This document shows positions 15,875-25,066 of a stretch of DNA of 64,000 nt, one piece after another. Made by a program: the position numbers and the translations under genes. The notes below the pieces were generated by a model. The model saw only the letters and a program-made list of their open reading frames with translations. It was not told where the DNA came from and searched no databases. How positions within the stretch are numbered: position 1 is the first letter of the stretch; each line of letters begins with the position of its first letter. Source of the stretch: Sedimentitalea sp039941015 (GTDB lineage Bacteria; Pseudomonadota; Alphaproteobacteria; Rhodobacterales; Rhodobacteraceae); NCBI RefSeq assembly GCF_039941015.1, contig NZ_JBDVFI010000095.1, one strand, 5' to 3'.

Positions 15875-16526
15875 TCGCGATGGAATAGTTGACCTTGAAG
15901 ATCAGGCCGAAGCGCTGGAGGACAGCCTGGGGGCTGCTGCCAGCATGGCGGCCGGGTTTGACAGTGAGTTGCGCCGGGTTCGGGATGCGTTGTCCGCAAC
16001 GGGCAAGGATGTTTCGACATTGGAGCGCGGTCTGTCAAAAGGTCTGCGCCGCGCCTTTGATGGTTTGATGTTTGATGGCATGAAATTGTCGGATGCATTG
16101 GAAACCGTCGCAAAGTCGATGATCCAGACCACCTATTCGGCAGCCGTCAAACCGGTTGCCAACCATTTCGGTGGGCTACTGGCGGATGGCGTGAGCGGTG
16201 TCGTCGAGGGGCTGATGCCCTTTGCCGATGGCGGAAGCTTTTCACAAGGTAGGGTTATGCCGTTCGCAAACGGTGGGGTGGTCTCGGGACCTGTGACCTT
16301 TCCAATGCGGGGCGGTACCGGGTTGATGGGAGAGGCCGGGCCTGAGGCCATCATGCCCCTGGCGCGAGGGGCCGATGGCAAGCTGGGTGTGCGCAGCGCG
16401 GGCGGTCGCGGTGTCAGCGTGGTGATGAACATTTCAACACCTGATGTGCAGGGCTTCAGCCGCAGCCAGGGCCAGATCGCGGCCCAGATGAGTCGGGCGC
16501 TTAGCCGCGGTAATCGCAACAGGTAA
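15867..16526 (+). CDS. GTA g11, tail tape measure protein
   Basis: A 219-residue tape measure protein. The first half is helical; the second half is rich in glycine and has the PFADGGSFSQGRVMPFANGG repeats followed by GPVTFPM, GLMGEAGPEAIMPLARG and a C-terminal RSQGQIAAQM region, all typical of GTA tape measures. Its short length agrees with the short tails known for GTAs. The ATG at 15867 has GAGGAG six bases ahead. Confidence 0.92.
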   Translation: MSDRDGIVDLEDQAEALEDSLGAAASMAAGFDSELRRVRDALSATGKDVSTLERGLSKGLRRAFDGLMFDGMKLSDALETVAKSMIQTTYSAAVKPVANHFGGLLADGVSGVVEGLMPFADGGSFSQGRVMPFANGGVVSGPVTFPMRGGTGLMGEAGPEAIMPLARGADGKLGVRSAGGRGVSVVMNISTPDVQGFSRSQGQIAAQMSRALSRGNRNR

Positions 16527-16550
16527 ATCGGACGAGAAGGGGAGAACGCG

Positions 16551-17183
16551 ATGAATTTTCATGAGGTGAGATTCCCGGCTTCGCTGAGCTTTGGCTCGGT
16601 TGGGGGGCCGGAGCGCCGCACCGACGTTGTGACGTTGGCCAACGGTTTCGAAGAGCGCAATACGCCCTGGGCGCACTCCAGACGCAGATATGATGCCGGT
16701 TTGGGCATGCGGTCGTTGGATGACGTCGAAACGCTCATCGCGTTTTTCGAAGCGCGACATGGCCAGATGTACGGGTTTCGCTGGAAGGACTGGTCGGATT
16801 TCAAGTCCGGTCGAGCCTCGGTCGAAACGGCATTTGATGATCAGGTCATCGCGACAGCAGACGGCGCGCAGACGGCGTTTCAATTGATCAAGACCTATCG
16901 GTCGGGCGCGTTTTCCTATGCGCGACCGATCAGCAAACCGGTTGCGGGGTCCGTTCGTATCGGGATCGAGCAGGATGAAATGCGCGAGTCTGTGGAATTC
17001 GAGGTAGATTTGGCCACGGGTCTTGTCCAGTTTGACAAACCGCCAGCCAAGGCCATGCGTGTCACTGCCGGGTTCGAGTTTGACGTGCCTGTGCGGTTTG
17101 ATACGGACCGTATCCAGACCAGCGTCGCCAGCTTTCAGGCCGGGGATGTCCCTAACGTTCCTGTTGTCGAGGTGCGCGTCTGA
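16551..17183 (+). CDS. GTA g12, distal tail protein (DUF2460)
   Basis: A 210-residue DUF2460 protein. The N-terminus reads MNFHEVRFPASLSFGSVGGP, followed by a RNTPWAHSRRRYDAG-like segment (EERNTPWAHSRRRYD) and FFEARHGQMYGFRWKDW, both family hallmarks. It forms the ring joining tail tube to baseplate. It overlaps g13 by one base (TGATG). Confidence 0.92.
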   Translation: MNFHEVRFPASLSFGSVGGPERRTDVVTLANGFEERNTPWAHSRRRYDAGLGMRSLDDVETLIAFFEARHGQMYGFRWKDWSDFKSGRASVETAFDDQVIATADGAQTAFQLIKTYRSGAFSYARPISKPVAGSVRIGIEQDEMRESVEFEVDLATGLVQFDKPPAKAMRVTAGFEFDVPVRFDTDRIQTSVASFQAGDVPNVPVVEVRV

Positions 17184-18070
17184 TGACCGGGATGGATGAG
17201 GATTTCACGGCGCATATCGCCACTGGTTTGACAACATTGTGTCGCTGCTGGGCGATCACACGTCGTGACGGTGTCGTGCTGGGGTTTACGGACCATGACG
17301 TAATGCTGGATTTCGAAGGGGTGACGTTCAAAGCTGACAGCGGCCTGTCCGCTCTTGCATTGCAACAAAGCACGGGTCTTTCCGTTGACAATTCCGAGGC
17401 CGTCGGTGCGTTGAGCGATGCATCTGTGCGGCCAGAAGACATCGACGCAGGTCGCTTTGACGGCGCTGAAGTCCGCGCGTGGCTGGTGAACTGGGCTGAT
17501 GTGAAAGTCCGCTGGTTGCAGTTTCGCGGCTCGATCGGAGAATTGCGGCGTGTCGGCGGCGCCTTCCATGCCGAACTGCGCGGATTGACCGAAAATTTGA
17601 ACCGGCCTTTGGGGCGCATCTATCAAAAACCATGTACCGCAGTGCTTGGCGACAGCTCCTGCCGCTTTACATTAGATACCCCGGGATACCGGGAGGAACG
17701 CGCGGTCGAGACTGTCGTCGAAGCGCGCACTTTTGTCTGGAGCGACATGCCCGAATTCGAACCTGGATGGTTTCAGCGCGGGCGTCTGACCGTTCTGACC
17801 GGTGCGGCGCAAGGATTGTGGGGAATGATCAAGCAGGATCGTTCCATCGCCAATGAACGCAGGCTGGAATTGTGGGAGCCGATCCGCGCGGCGATTGGTC
17901 ATGGCGATATCGTTCGTCTGGATGCAGGGTGCGACAAGCGCATGGAAACCTGCCGCCTGAAGTTCAACAACATACTCAATTTTCAGGGTTTTCCGGATCT
18001 GCCGGCCGAGGACTGGGTGATGGCGGTTCCCAAGCAAAGCCAGAGAAACTCTGGCGGGAGCCGGCGATGA
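17183..18070 (+). CDS. GTA g13, baseplate hub protein (DUF2163)
   Basis: A 295-residue protein of the DUF2163/BR0599 type. The N-terminal domain has TTLCRCWAITRRDG and LGFTDHDVML; the C-terminal domain has two cysteine pairs (in KPCTAVLGDSSC and in GCDKRMETC) near NNILNFQGFPDLP. Paired cysteines like these could bind a metal or iron-sulfur centre. The hub links the tail tube to the large fibre protein. It overlaps g14 by four bases. Confidence 0.9.
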   Translation: MTGMDEDFTAHIATGLTTLCRCWAITRRDGVVLGFTDHDVMLDFEGVTFKADSGLSALALQQSTGLSVDNSEAVGALSDASVRPEDIDAGRFDGAEVRAWLVNWADVKVRWLQFRGSIGELRRVGGAFHAELRGLTENLNRPLGRIYQKPCTAVLGDSSCRFTLDTPGYREERAVETVVEARTFVWSDMPEFEPGWFQRGRLTVLTGAAQGLWGMIKQDRSIANERRLELWEPIRAAIGHGDIVRLDAGCDKRMETCRLKFNNILNFQGFPDLPAEDWVMAVPKQSQRNSGGSRR

Positions 18071-18519
18071 CAATAGCACCGGACACCATAGTGGATATTG
18101 CGCGCGGTTGGGTCGGCACGCCCTATCGCCATCAAGCTGCATGTCGGGGAGCGGGCACGGATTGCCTGGGCCTCGTTCGAGGCGTTTGGCGCGAAGCCAT
18201 AGGAAGCGAGCCCGAGACACCACCAGCCTATTCGATGGATTGGTCCGAACCGCAGGGGCAGGAGCGATTGTGGCACGCGGCGGCGGACCATCTTCGCGAA
18301 CAGGCGCAAGTGACAGACGGATTGGCGGCGGGAGACGTCATTCTTTTCCGGATGCGAAGCGGTGCGGTTGCCAAACACCTGGGTATCGTATCGGCAGTCG
18401 GGGCACTGCCGACGTTCATTCATGCCTATGAGAAATACGGAGTGGTCGAAAGCCCGCTGAGCCGCCCCTGGCAACGGCGCATTGTTGCGCGTTTCAAATT
18501 TCCCATGGAGGTTTTCTGA
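18067..18519 (+). CDS. GTA g14, NlpC/P60 cell-wall peptidase
   Basis: A 150-residue NlpC/P60-type cysteine peptidase carried on the baseplate, likely to open the recipient's peptidoglycan. The triad is Cys33 (GTDCLGLV), His104 (AKHLGIV) and a polar residue near His119. The start MTIAPDTIVDIARGWVGTPY is the family's usual opening. It overlaps g13 by four bases and g15 by one base, so the hub, peptidase and megatron genes are translationally coupled. Confidence 0.93.
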   Translation: MTIAPDTIVDIARGWVGTPYRHQAACRGAGTDCLGLVRGVWREAIGSEPETPPAYSMDWSEPQGQERLWHAAADHLREQAQVTDGLAAGDVILFRMRSGAVAKHLGIVSAVGALPTFIHAYEKYGVVESPLSRPWQRRIVARFKFPMEVF

Positions 18520-21500
18520 TGGCGACGATTCTTCTTTCGGCAGCGGGCGCGGCCATTGGCGGCTCGATCGGCGGCACGGTGGCCGGGCTATCCTCGGTTG
18601 CGATCGGTCGCGCGGTCGGTGCCACATTGGGTCAGGCCATTGATCAACGGCTTTTGGGTCAGGGGTCAGAGTCTGTTGAAACCGGGCGTGTAGATCGATT
18701 TCGGTTGACGCAATCCGGCGATGGCAACCCCATCTCGCAGGTCTTTGGCCGGGTGCGCATTGGTGGGCAGGTGATTTGGGCGTCGGACTTCCTAGAGCGG
18801 AGCAGTACAACGGGTGGCGGCGGTAAAGGCGGTAGCCCAAGCACGCCGGAAGTGACCAGTTTCAGCTATTACGTTTCGCTGGCAATCGCGGTGTGCGAGG
18901 GTGAAATCGCAAGCATCGGCCGGGTATGGGCGGATGGTGAAGAAGTCTCACCCCCCGATCTGAACATGCGCGTTTACGCTGGCACCGATGACCAATTACC
19001 TGATCCGCTGATCGAAGCAATCGAAGGCGCCGGGCTGGTTCCGGCCTATCGGGGGACTGCCTATGTTGTGATGGAGCGTTTGCCACTTGGTCAATTTGGC
19101 AATCGTGTTCCGCAGTTCTCGTTCGAGGTGCTGCGGGCTGAACCGTCGGACTCGTCAACCTACAACACTGATCTGGCACAGTTGGTTCAAGGTGCAGCGT
19201 TGATACCGGGTACCGGGGAGTATGCGCTTGCCACGACACCAATCCACTACACCAAGGGACCGGGTATCAACTGGGCTGCGAACTCTAACAGTCGTTCTGG
19301 GAAGACGGACTTTCTGACATCGTTTGAGACCCTGACCGAGGAACTGCCTGCCCGCCAATCAGTTTCTCTGGTTGCGTCGTGGTTCGGTAGCGATCTGCGA
19401 TGTGGTCAATGCGAGGTGAAGCCCAAGGTCGAACGTGCAGCCATCGAAGGCGGCAACATGCCATGGAAAGTCACAGGCCAGACACGCGGGATGGCGGACG
19501 AAATCGAACTACAGGATGATCGACCGATCTATGGCGGTACACCAGCAGACGAGGCGGTGATCCAGGCTATCCGGCACATGAATACCTCTGGTCGGCGCGT
19601 CATGTTCTATCCATTCATCTTGATGGAACAGACAGAAGGAAATGGGTTAGAGGACCCCTGGACGTCTGCTGCAGATCAGCCGGCGCTGCCGTGGCGTGGA
19701 CGAATTACCTTGTCCACGGCACCGGGGCGCAGCGGCTCGCCCGATGGTACGGCGCTTGCGGATCAAGAAGTGGCGGCCTTTTTCGGGATGGCACAGGCAT
19801 CTGATTTTTCCGTTGTTGGCAATCAGGTCACCTATCGTGGTCCGCAGGAGTGGGGGATGCGCCGGTTTGTCCTGCACTATGCGGCGTTGTGCGCTGCGGC
19901 CGGCGGCGTGCATGCGTTTTGCATCGGGTCAGAGATGCGGGCGCTGACCCAAATCCGTGGCGCGTCCGGTTTTGCAACAGTTGAAGAGTTGCGGGCGCTC
20001 GCAGCTGAAGTTCGCGCTTTGCTTGGACCCGATACGCGCATCGGTTACGCCGCAGACTGGAGCGAATATTTTGGATATCAGCCACAAGATGGTAGCGGTG
20101 ATCGATATTTTCATCTCGATCCGCTATGGGCGGATGACAACATCGATTTTGTCGGGATCGACAACTACATGCCACTGTCCGACTGGCGGGATGGGGATGA
20201 TCACGCGGATGCCGAATGGCAGAGCATCTACAATCCGGATTATCTGGCTGCCAACGTCGAGGGCGGTGAAGGATACGATTGGTACTACCATTCGCCCGAA
20301 GCCGAAGCCGCACAGATCCGAACGCCGATTGAAGATCAGGATCACGGAGAACCATGGGTCTGGCGCTATAAGGACATCCGAAACTGGTGGCAGAACGCGC
20401 ACCATCAACGCATCGGCGGTGTACGGCAGCAGGAACCAACGGATTGGATTCCAGAGTCAAAGCCGATCTGGTTCACCGAATTGGGCTGCGCTGCAATCGA
20501 CAAGGGCACCAACCAGCCAAACAAGTTTCTAGATCAACGGTCATCTGAATCCGCGTTGCCAAAGTACTCGGACGCGTCTCGGGATGATTTCATTCAGGTG
20601 CAATACCTGCGCACCGTGTTGGATTACTGGGCGCAGCCTGAACACAATCCGATATCCGAAGCCTATGACGCCCCAATGATCGATCTGGAAAACGCCTATG
20701 TTTGGGCTTGGGATGCACGGCCTTATCCGGCGTTCCCAAACAACCTTGATCTGTGGAGCGATGGTGAGATTCAGGCACGCGGCCATTGGTTGAACGGACG
20801 GGCCGGCGCACGGACTCTTGCGTCGGTGGTCGAAGAAATCTGTCGTCGTTCGGGAGTAAGCGATATCGATACCTCCGGGCTTTTTGGCATGGTGCGAGGC
20901 TATACTATTGAGGACGTCGCTACAGCGCGCACCGCGCTTCAGCCCTTGATGCTGAGATATGGATTTGATGCGATTGAGCGCGACGGTGTGCTGCGCTTTG
21001 TCATGCGTGGGGCTGCGCTGCCTCATACGCTCGCGGCGGATCGTCTGGCAGTGTCCAGCGAATTGGACGGGCAGACCGAGCATCGCCGAGAGGCCGAGGC
21101 AGAAATGACCGGGCGCGTGCGGTTGCGGTTTGTCCAATCCGGGGCAGATCATGAAATCGTGGCCGAAGAAGCCGTATTGGCGGATACGGCGACACACGCA
21201 GTCACGTCATCGGATTTGCCAATTGCTATGACCCGTTCCGAAGGGCGGCAGGTAGCAGAGCGTTGGTTGGCGGAGGCACGGGTGTCCCGGGAATCGGCAC
21301 GGTTCGCGTTGCCACCGTCGATGATGCACCTTGGTGCCGGCGACGTTGTGCGGCTTGCATTGGATGGCGACGAGCAGGACGCGCTCTACCGGGTGGACCG
21401 GGTCGAGCAAGCGGACCTTCAAATTCTTGAAGCCGTTCGTATTGAACCCGACATTTACAAGACACCGGAACTGCAGGACGATGTTCCGAGCGCCAAAGCC

Positions 21501-22448
21501 TTTGCTGCGCCGGTTCCGGTACTGCCGCTGTTCATGGATTTGCCGCTGATGCGTGGTGACGAGGTCGCCCATGCGCCACATCTTGCTGTGTCGGCGACGC
21601 CTTGGCCGGGTTCGGTTGCGCTCTACAGTTCTTCTTCTGATGACAGCTATGCATTGAATGATGTGGTCGCCAGCCGTTCCATTGTCGGACAGACGGAAAC
21701 ACCCATGGCCTGGTCTCGTCCGGGGGTTTGGGACGATGGGGCGCCACTACAGATAAAACTCCTGAATGGCGCGTTGGAATCCCGCGAGACGACGGCCATT
21801 CTGAACGGCGCCAATCTTGCGGTGATCGGGGATGGCAGCAGCGGCAATTGGGAGCTGTTTCAGTTTCAAAACGCTGAACTGGTGACTGAAGACACCTATC
21901 AGTTGACCCGCCGTTTGCGCGGGCAGGGAGGCAGCGACGGTATCATGCCAGCGGTCTGGCCTGCGGGCTCTTGGTTTGTCCTTATGGATGGGACCCCGGC
22001 GCAGATTGATCTGGCCAGTGCGCAGCGGCGAATTGCGCGCCATTTTCGCATCGGCCCGGCGCGTCGAGGGTATGATGATCCGTCCTATACTCATGTGGTC
22101 GAGGCATTTGACGGCAACGGGTTGCGCCCTTATGCGCCCTGCCATCTGGGGGGGCACCGAGCGACAAATGGCGATTTGCATTTCGAATGGGTGCGGCGTA
22201 CGCGAATTGACGGGGACAGTTGGGACTTGCCCGAGGTTCCGGTAGGCGAGGAAAGCGAGGCCTATGTCATCCGGGTGTGGAGCGGTAGCAGACTGTTGAG
22301 GGAAGTCAGCGCGTCTTCGCCAACCTGGATCTATTCGATGGCAATGCAGAATATGGATACGGCACCCGAACCGCTTCGCTTTGAAGTCGCGCAGGTATCG
22401 GTGCGGTATGGCTTCGGCCCGTTTTCATCGTTTGATCTCGCGGCCTGA
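18519..22448 (+). CDS. GTA g15, megatron baseplate/host-recognition protein
   Basis: A 1309-residue protein, the largest GTA component. It opens with a glycine/alanine-rich segment (AAGAAIGGSIGGTVAG) and LGQAIDQRLLG, contains the so-called GTA TIM-barrel-like domain in the middle (for example AFCIGSEMRALTQIRG and FVGIDNYMPLSDWRDG), and a phage-tail-3-like domain afterwards. In R. capsulatus this protein forms the tip and receptor-contacting part and the channel for DNA. The frame is intact across 3.9 kb. It is the last gene of the cluster; the head spike, release and activator (GafA) genes are not in this window. Confidence 0.94.
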   Translation: MATILLSAAGAAIGGSIGGTVAGLSSVAIGRAVGATLGQAIDQRLLGQGSESVETGRVDRFRLTQSGDGNPISQVFGRVRIGGQVIWASDFLERSSTTGGGGKGGSPSTPEVTSFSYYVSLAIAVCEGEIASIGRVWADGEEVSPPDLNMRVYAGTDDQLPDPLIEAIEGAGLVPAYRGTAYVVMERLPLGQFGNRVPQFSFEVLRAEPSDSSTYNTDLAQLVQGAALIPGTGEYALATTPIHYTKGPGINWAANSNSRSGKTDFLTSFETLTEELPARQSVSLVASWFGSDLRCGQCEVKPKVERAAIEGGNMPWKVTGQTRGMADEIELQDDRPIYGGTPADEAVIQAIRHMNTSGRRVMFYPFILMEQTEGNGLEDPWTSAADQPALPWRGRITLSTAPGRSGSPDGTALADQEVAAFFGMAQASDFSVVGNQVTYRGPQEWGMRRFVLHYAALCAAAGGVHAFCIGSEMRALTQIRGASGFATVEELRALAAEVRALLGPDTRIGYAADWSEYFGYQPQDGSGDRYFHLDPLWADDNIDFVGIDNYMPLSDWRDGDDHADAEWQSIYNPDYLAANVEGGEGYDWYYHSPEAEAAQIRTPIEDQDHGEPWVWRYKDIRNWWQNAHHQRIGGVRQQEPTDWIPESKPIWFTELGCAAIDKGTNQPNKFLDQRSSESALPKYSDASRDDFIQVQYLRTVLDYWAQPEHNPISEAYDAPMIDLENAYVWAWDARPYPAFPNNLDLWSDGEIQARGHWLNGRAGARTLASVVEEICRRSGVSDIDTSGLFGMVRGYTIEDVATARTALQPLMLRYGFDAIERDGVLRFVMRGAALPHTLAADRLAVSSELDGQTEHRREAEAEMTGRVRLRFVQSGADHEIVAEEAVLADTATHAVTSSDLPIAMTRSEGRQVAERWLAEARVSRESARFALPPSMMHLGAGDVVRLALDGDEQDALYRVDRVEQADLQILEAVRIEPDIYKTPELQDDVPSAKAFAAPVPVLPLFMDLPLMRGDEVAHAPHLAVSATPWPGSVALYSSSSDDSYALNDVVASRSIVGQTETPMAWSRPGVWDDGAPLQIKLLNGALESRETTAILNGANLAVIGDGSSGNWELFQFQNAELVTEDTYQLTRRLRGQGGSDGIMPAVWPAGSWFVLMDGTPAQIDLASAQRRIARHFRIGPARRGYDDPSYTHVVEAFDGNGLRPYAPCHLGGHRATNGDLHFEWVRRTRIDGDSWDLPEVPVGEESEAYVIRVWSGSRLLREVSASSPTWIYSMAMQNMDTAPEPLRFEVAQVSVRYGFGPFSSFDLAA

Positions 22449-22480
22449 CGAGTAGATCGTTTCAATAGGGCGGTCTGTTC

Positions 22481-22819
22481 TCAGCCGTTTGCGCAGCTGA
22501 TGCACTTGAACACTTCAGGGTCAAGATCCAGTCTCTTTGCCGCAATTTCAACGCCACAATCGACACAATATCCGAATTCGCCTTCGTCAATTCGGCGCAA
22601 TGCGGCCAGCAGACGTTGTTTCTGTTGGTCGCGCAATTGTTGCTGCGCTTTGGCCATAGCCTGGTTTTGCAGCGCATCCATTCGACTGAGCCTTCCTACG
22701 GATTGTTGGTCCAATGAAACAACGGCTTGCCCCTCGCGGCCAAGTTCGTTGTCTTCGGTGAGCCGGTGCAACATCTGCTCGATCTGAGCGGCATAGCGGT
22801 CGAGATCTGTTTCATTCAT
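22481..22819 (-). CDS. TraR/DksA-type zinc-finger protein
   Basis: A 112-residue protein with a helical hairpin part (ending QQLRDQQKQRLLAALRRI) and a C-terminal C4 zinc finger: CVDCG followed 17 residues later by CISC. Such proteins enter the RNA polymerase secondary channel or act as related regulators. I place the start at the ATG at 22819; in-frame ATGs at 22837 and 22867 give longer forms. It is divergent from cysE with only 85 bases between the starts, so the two promoters must overlap. It converges on the GTA operon, with 32 bases between stops. Confidence 0.82.
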   Translation of the reverse strand: MNETDLDRYAAQIEQMLHRLTEDNELGREGQAVVSLDQQSVGRLSRMDALQNQAMAKAQQQLRDQQKQRLLAALRRIDEGEFGYCVDCGVEIAAKRLDLDPEVFKCISCANG

Positions 22820-22904
22820 TTCTTGAATATGTCCCATCAAGGCTTTGCGTTTTGCTTTTGCGCGCATAGATGCATACTCTAGACGTGGAAAAGGAAGCAA
22901 AGCC

Positions 22905-23714
22905 ATGGCTGAAACGCGCAGAAAACTCTCTCCCGTCGACCCGGTTTGGGACCGTATCAACAACGAGGCCCGACAGGCGGTTCAGGATGAGCCGTTGATG
23001 GGCGGATTCATCCACGCCTGTATCCTGCACCATAAGACGCTGGAAAAGGCGCTGTCTTATCGAATTTCGGCCAAGCTATCGTCAAACGAAATGTCGATGG
23101 TGGTTTTGCGCGAGATCGCGGATCAGGCTTATGAAGAGTCACCAGCGCTGGTTGGTGCGGCACGCGCCGATCTGGTTGCGGTGTTCGAACGTGATCCGGC
23201 CTGCCATCGTCTGCTGCAACCTATTTTGTATTTCAAAGGGTACCAGGCTATGCAGGCCTATCGTGTCGGGCATTGGTTGTGGGGAACGGGTCAAGAGGAC
23301 CTTGCCTATTTCTTCCAAATGCGGGTTTCCGAGATTTTTGGAATAGATATCCATCCAGCGGCAAAGATCGGCAAGGGGATCATGATCGATCATGCCCACT
23401 CTATCGTGATCGGCGAAACGGCCGTTGTCGGCGATAATGTGTCGATGCTGCATTCGGTTACGCTTGGCGGAACCGGCAAGGAAGAGGAAGACCGCCACCC
23501 CAAGATCGAAGATGGTGTTCTCATCGGAGCTGGGGCCAAGGTGCTTGGCAACATCCGCGTCGGCCATTGCAGCCGCATTGCCGCAGGCTCGGTTGTTCTG
23601 GCCGATGTGCCACCGTGCAAGACGGTTGCAGGCATTCCGGCAAAGATCGTGGGCGAGGCGGGATGTGATCAGCCCTCGGTTTCCATGGATCAGATGTTTC
23701 CCGGAATGAATTGA
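22905..23714 (+). CDS. cysE: Serine O-acetyltransferase
   Basis: A 269-residue enzyme making O-acetylserine, the precursor of cysteine. It has the N-terminal helical domain (DPVWDRINNEARQAV) and a C-terminal left-handed beta-helix with hexapeptide repeats, including IHPAAKIGKGIMIDHA and the HSVTLGGTGKE catalytic loop. The ATG at 22905 has AAGGAAG upstream; the open frame extends earlier into the divergent regulator's leader. A terminator follows. Confidence 0.96.
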   Translation: MAETRRKLSPVDPVWDRINNEARQAVQDEPLMGGFIHACILHHKTLEKALSYRISAKLSSNEMSMVVLREIADQAYEESPALVGAARADLVAVFERDPACHRLLQPILYFKGYQAMQAYRVGHWLWGTGQEDLAYFFQMRVSEIFGIDIHPAAKIGKGIMIDHAHSIVIGETAVVGDNVSMLHSVTLGGTGKEEEDRHPKIEDGVLIGAGAKVLGNIRVGHCSRIAAGSVVLADVPPCKTVAGIPAKIVGEAGCDQPSVSMDQMFPGMN

Positions 23715-23729
23715 TCTGATTGAACCGAG

Positions 23730-23761
23730 AATGGCGCGGCAGTTAGACCGCGCCATTTTTT
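23730..23761. terminator. Bidirectional terminator between cysE and pdhC
   Basis: Ten-base-pair stem AATGGCGCGG (23730-23739) and CCGCGCCATT (23748-23757), eight-base loop, then a T run to 23761. The convergent pdhC stop is six bases further on, and the A-rich left side could serve the minus strand weakly. Confidence 0.8.
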
Positions 23762-23766
23762 GCGTT

Positions 23767-25056
23767 TCAGGCCAGCATGACCATCGGATTTTCGAGGTTG
23801 TCTACGATCTGCTGAAGCAGCTTCGCGCCCAGTGCACCGTCGATGACGCGGTGATCGACCGAGAGGGTCACGGACATCACTGTTGCAACCGACAGCTCGC
23901 CATCCTTGCCGACAACCGGCTTTTTGACACCGGCACCAACCGCCAGAATAGCGCCGTGGGGTGGATTGATCACCGCATCAAAATTGTCGATCCCGAACAT
24001 GCCAAGGTTGGATATCGCAAAGCTGCCGCCCTGATATTCGTGCGGGGCGAGCTTTCTATCGCGCGCGCGACCTGCCAGGTCTTTCATTTCGGCGGAGAGG
24101 GCTGACAGTGATTTCAATTCCGCGTCTTTCAGAACCGGCGTAAAGAGACCACCATCAATCGCAACGGCGACCGCAACATCAGATGGCGCTAGCCGTAGAA
24201 TCCTGTCGCCCGCCCAGACCGCATTGGCATCGGGCACTGCCTGCAAGGCCAACGCGCAGGCCTTGATGATGAAATCATTGACCGAGAGCTTCACGCCTCG
24301 ACCTTCAAGTTGGGCATTCAATTCACTGCGGAACGCGAGCAGGGCGTCAAGGCGAATATCCCGGCGTAGGTAAAAATGCGGGATCGACTGTTTTGCCTCG
24401 GTTAGCCGCGCCGCGATGGTTTTGCGCATCCCGTCGAGCGCAATTTCTTCATATTCATGCCCTTCGTACATCTTTGCAACAGCGTCTGCGGCAGGACCTG
24501 ACGCCATTGCGGGCGGAGGAGGAGCGGATGTGGAGGGTGCAGCGCTCTCAGCCTTTGCCTCGTTAGGCTCTGTATCGACAACATCGGCCTTGATGATCCG
24601 ACCGCGTGGACCTGAACCCTTGATGGATTGCAGATCGAGACCCTTTTCGGCTGCGATCCTGCGAGCTAGGGGCGATGCAAACACCCGGTCACCTTCACGC
24701 ACGGGTGCTGCCGGAGCTTTGGTCGCCTTTGCGGTTTCAACTGGTGCGGCAGGTGCCTTTTCCTTGTGCGGGCTGGCTGCGGGGGACGAATCGGCGATGT
24801 CGCCAACGCTTTCACCCTCTTCAAGCAGAACCGCAATCGGGGTGTTTACCTTGACCCCTTCGGTGCCTTCGGCAATCAGCAGTTTGCCGATCGTACCTTC
24901 ATCGACAGCCTCAAACTCCATCGTCGCCTTGTCGGTCTCGATCTCGGCCAGCAGGTCGCCGGACGATACGGTATCGCCTTCCTTGACCAGCCATTTTGCG
25001 AGCGTGCCTTCCTCCATCGTCGGGGACAGGGCGGGCATCAGAATTTCCGTCGTCAT
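23767..25056 (-). CDS. pdhC: Pyruvate dehydrogenase E2, dihydrolipoamide acetyltransferase
   Basis: A 429-residue E2 core protein that transfers acetyl groups to CoA. Domains in order: lipoyl domain (1-85) with the lipoylated Lys in ETDKATME; Ala/Pro-rich linker; peripheral-subunit-binding domain at about 125-165 (VFASPLARRIAAEKGLDL and GSGPRGRI); catalytic domain ending with DHRVIDGA, which holds the active-site His and Asp. It is the last gene of the pdhA-VOC-pdhB-pdhC operon; E3 may come from lpdA at 43505. Its lipoyl coding region nearly duplicates that in pdhB. Confidence 0.97.
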   Translation of the reverse strand: MTTEILMPALSPTMEEGTLAKWLVKEGDTVSSGDLLAEIETDKATMEFEAVDEGTIGKLLIAEGTEGVKVNTPIAVLLEEGESVGDIADSSPAASPHKEKAPAAPVETAKATKAPAAPVREGDRVFASPLARRIAAEKGLDLQSIKGSGPRGRIIKADVVDTEPNEAKAESAAPSTSAPPPPAMASGPAADAVAKMYEGHEYEEIALDGMRKTIAARLTEAKQSIPHFYLRRDIRLDALLAFRSELNAQLEGRGVKLSVNDFIIKACALALQAVPDANAVWAGDRILRLAPSDVAVAVAIDGGLFTPVLKDAELKSLSALSAEMKDLAGRARDRKLAPHEYQGGSFAISNLGMFGIDNFDAVINPPHGAILAVGAGVKKPVVGKDGELSVATVMSVTLSVDHRVIDGALGAKLLQQIVDNLENPMVMLA

Positions 25057-25066
25057 TGCGCGCTCC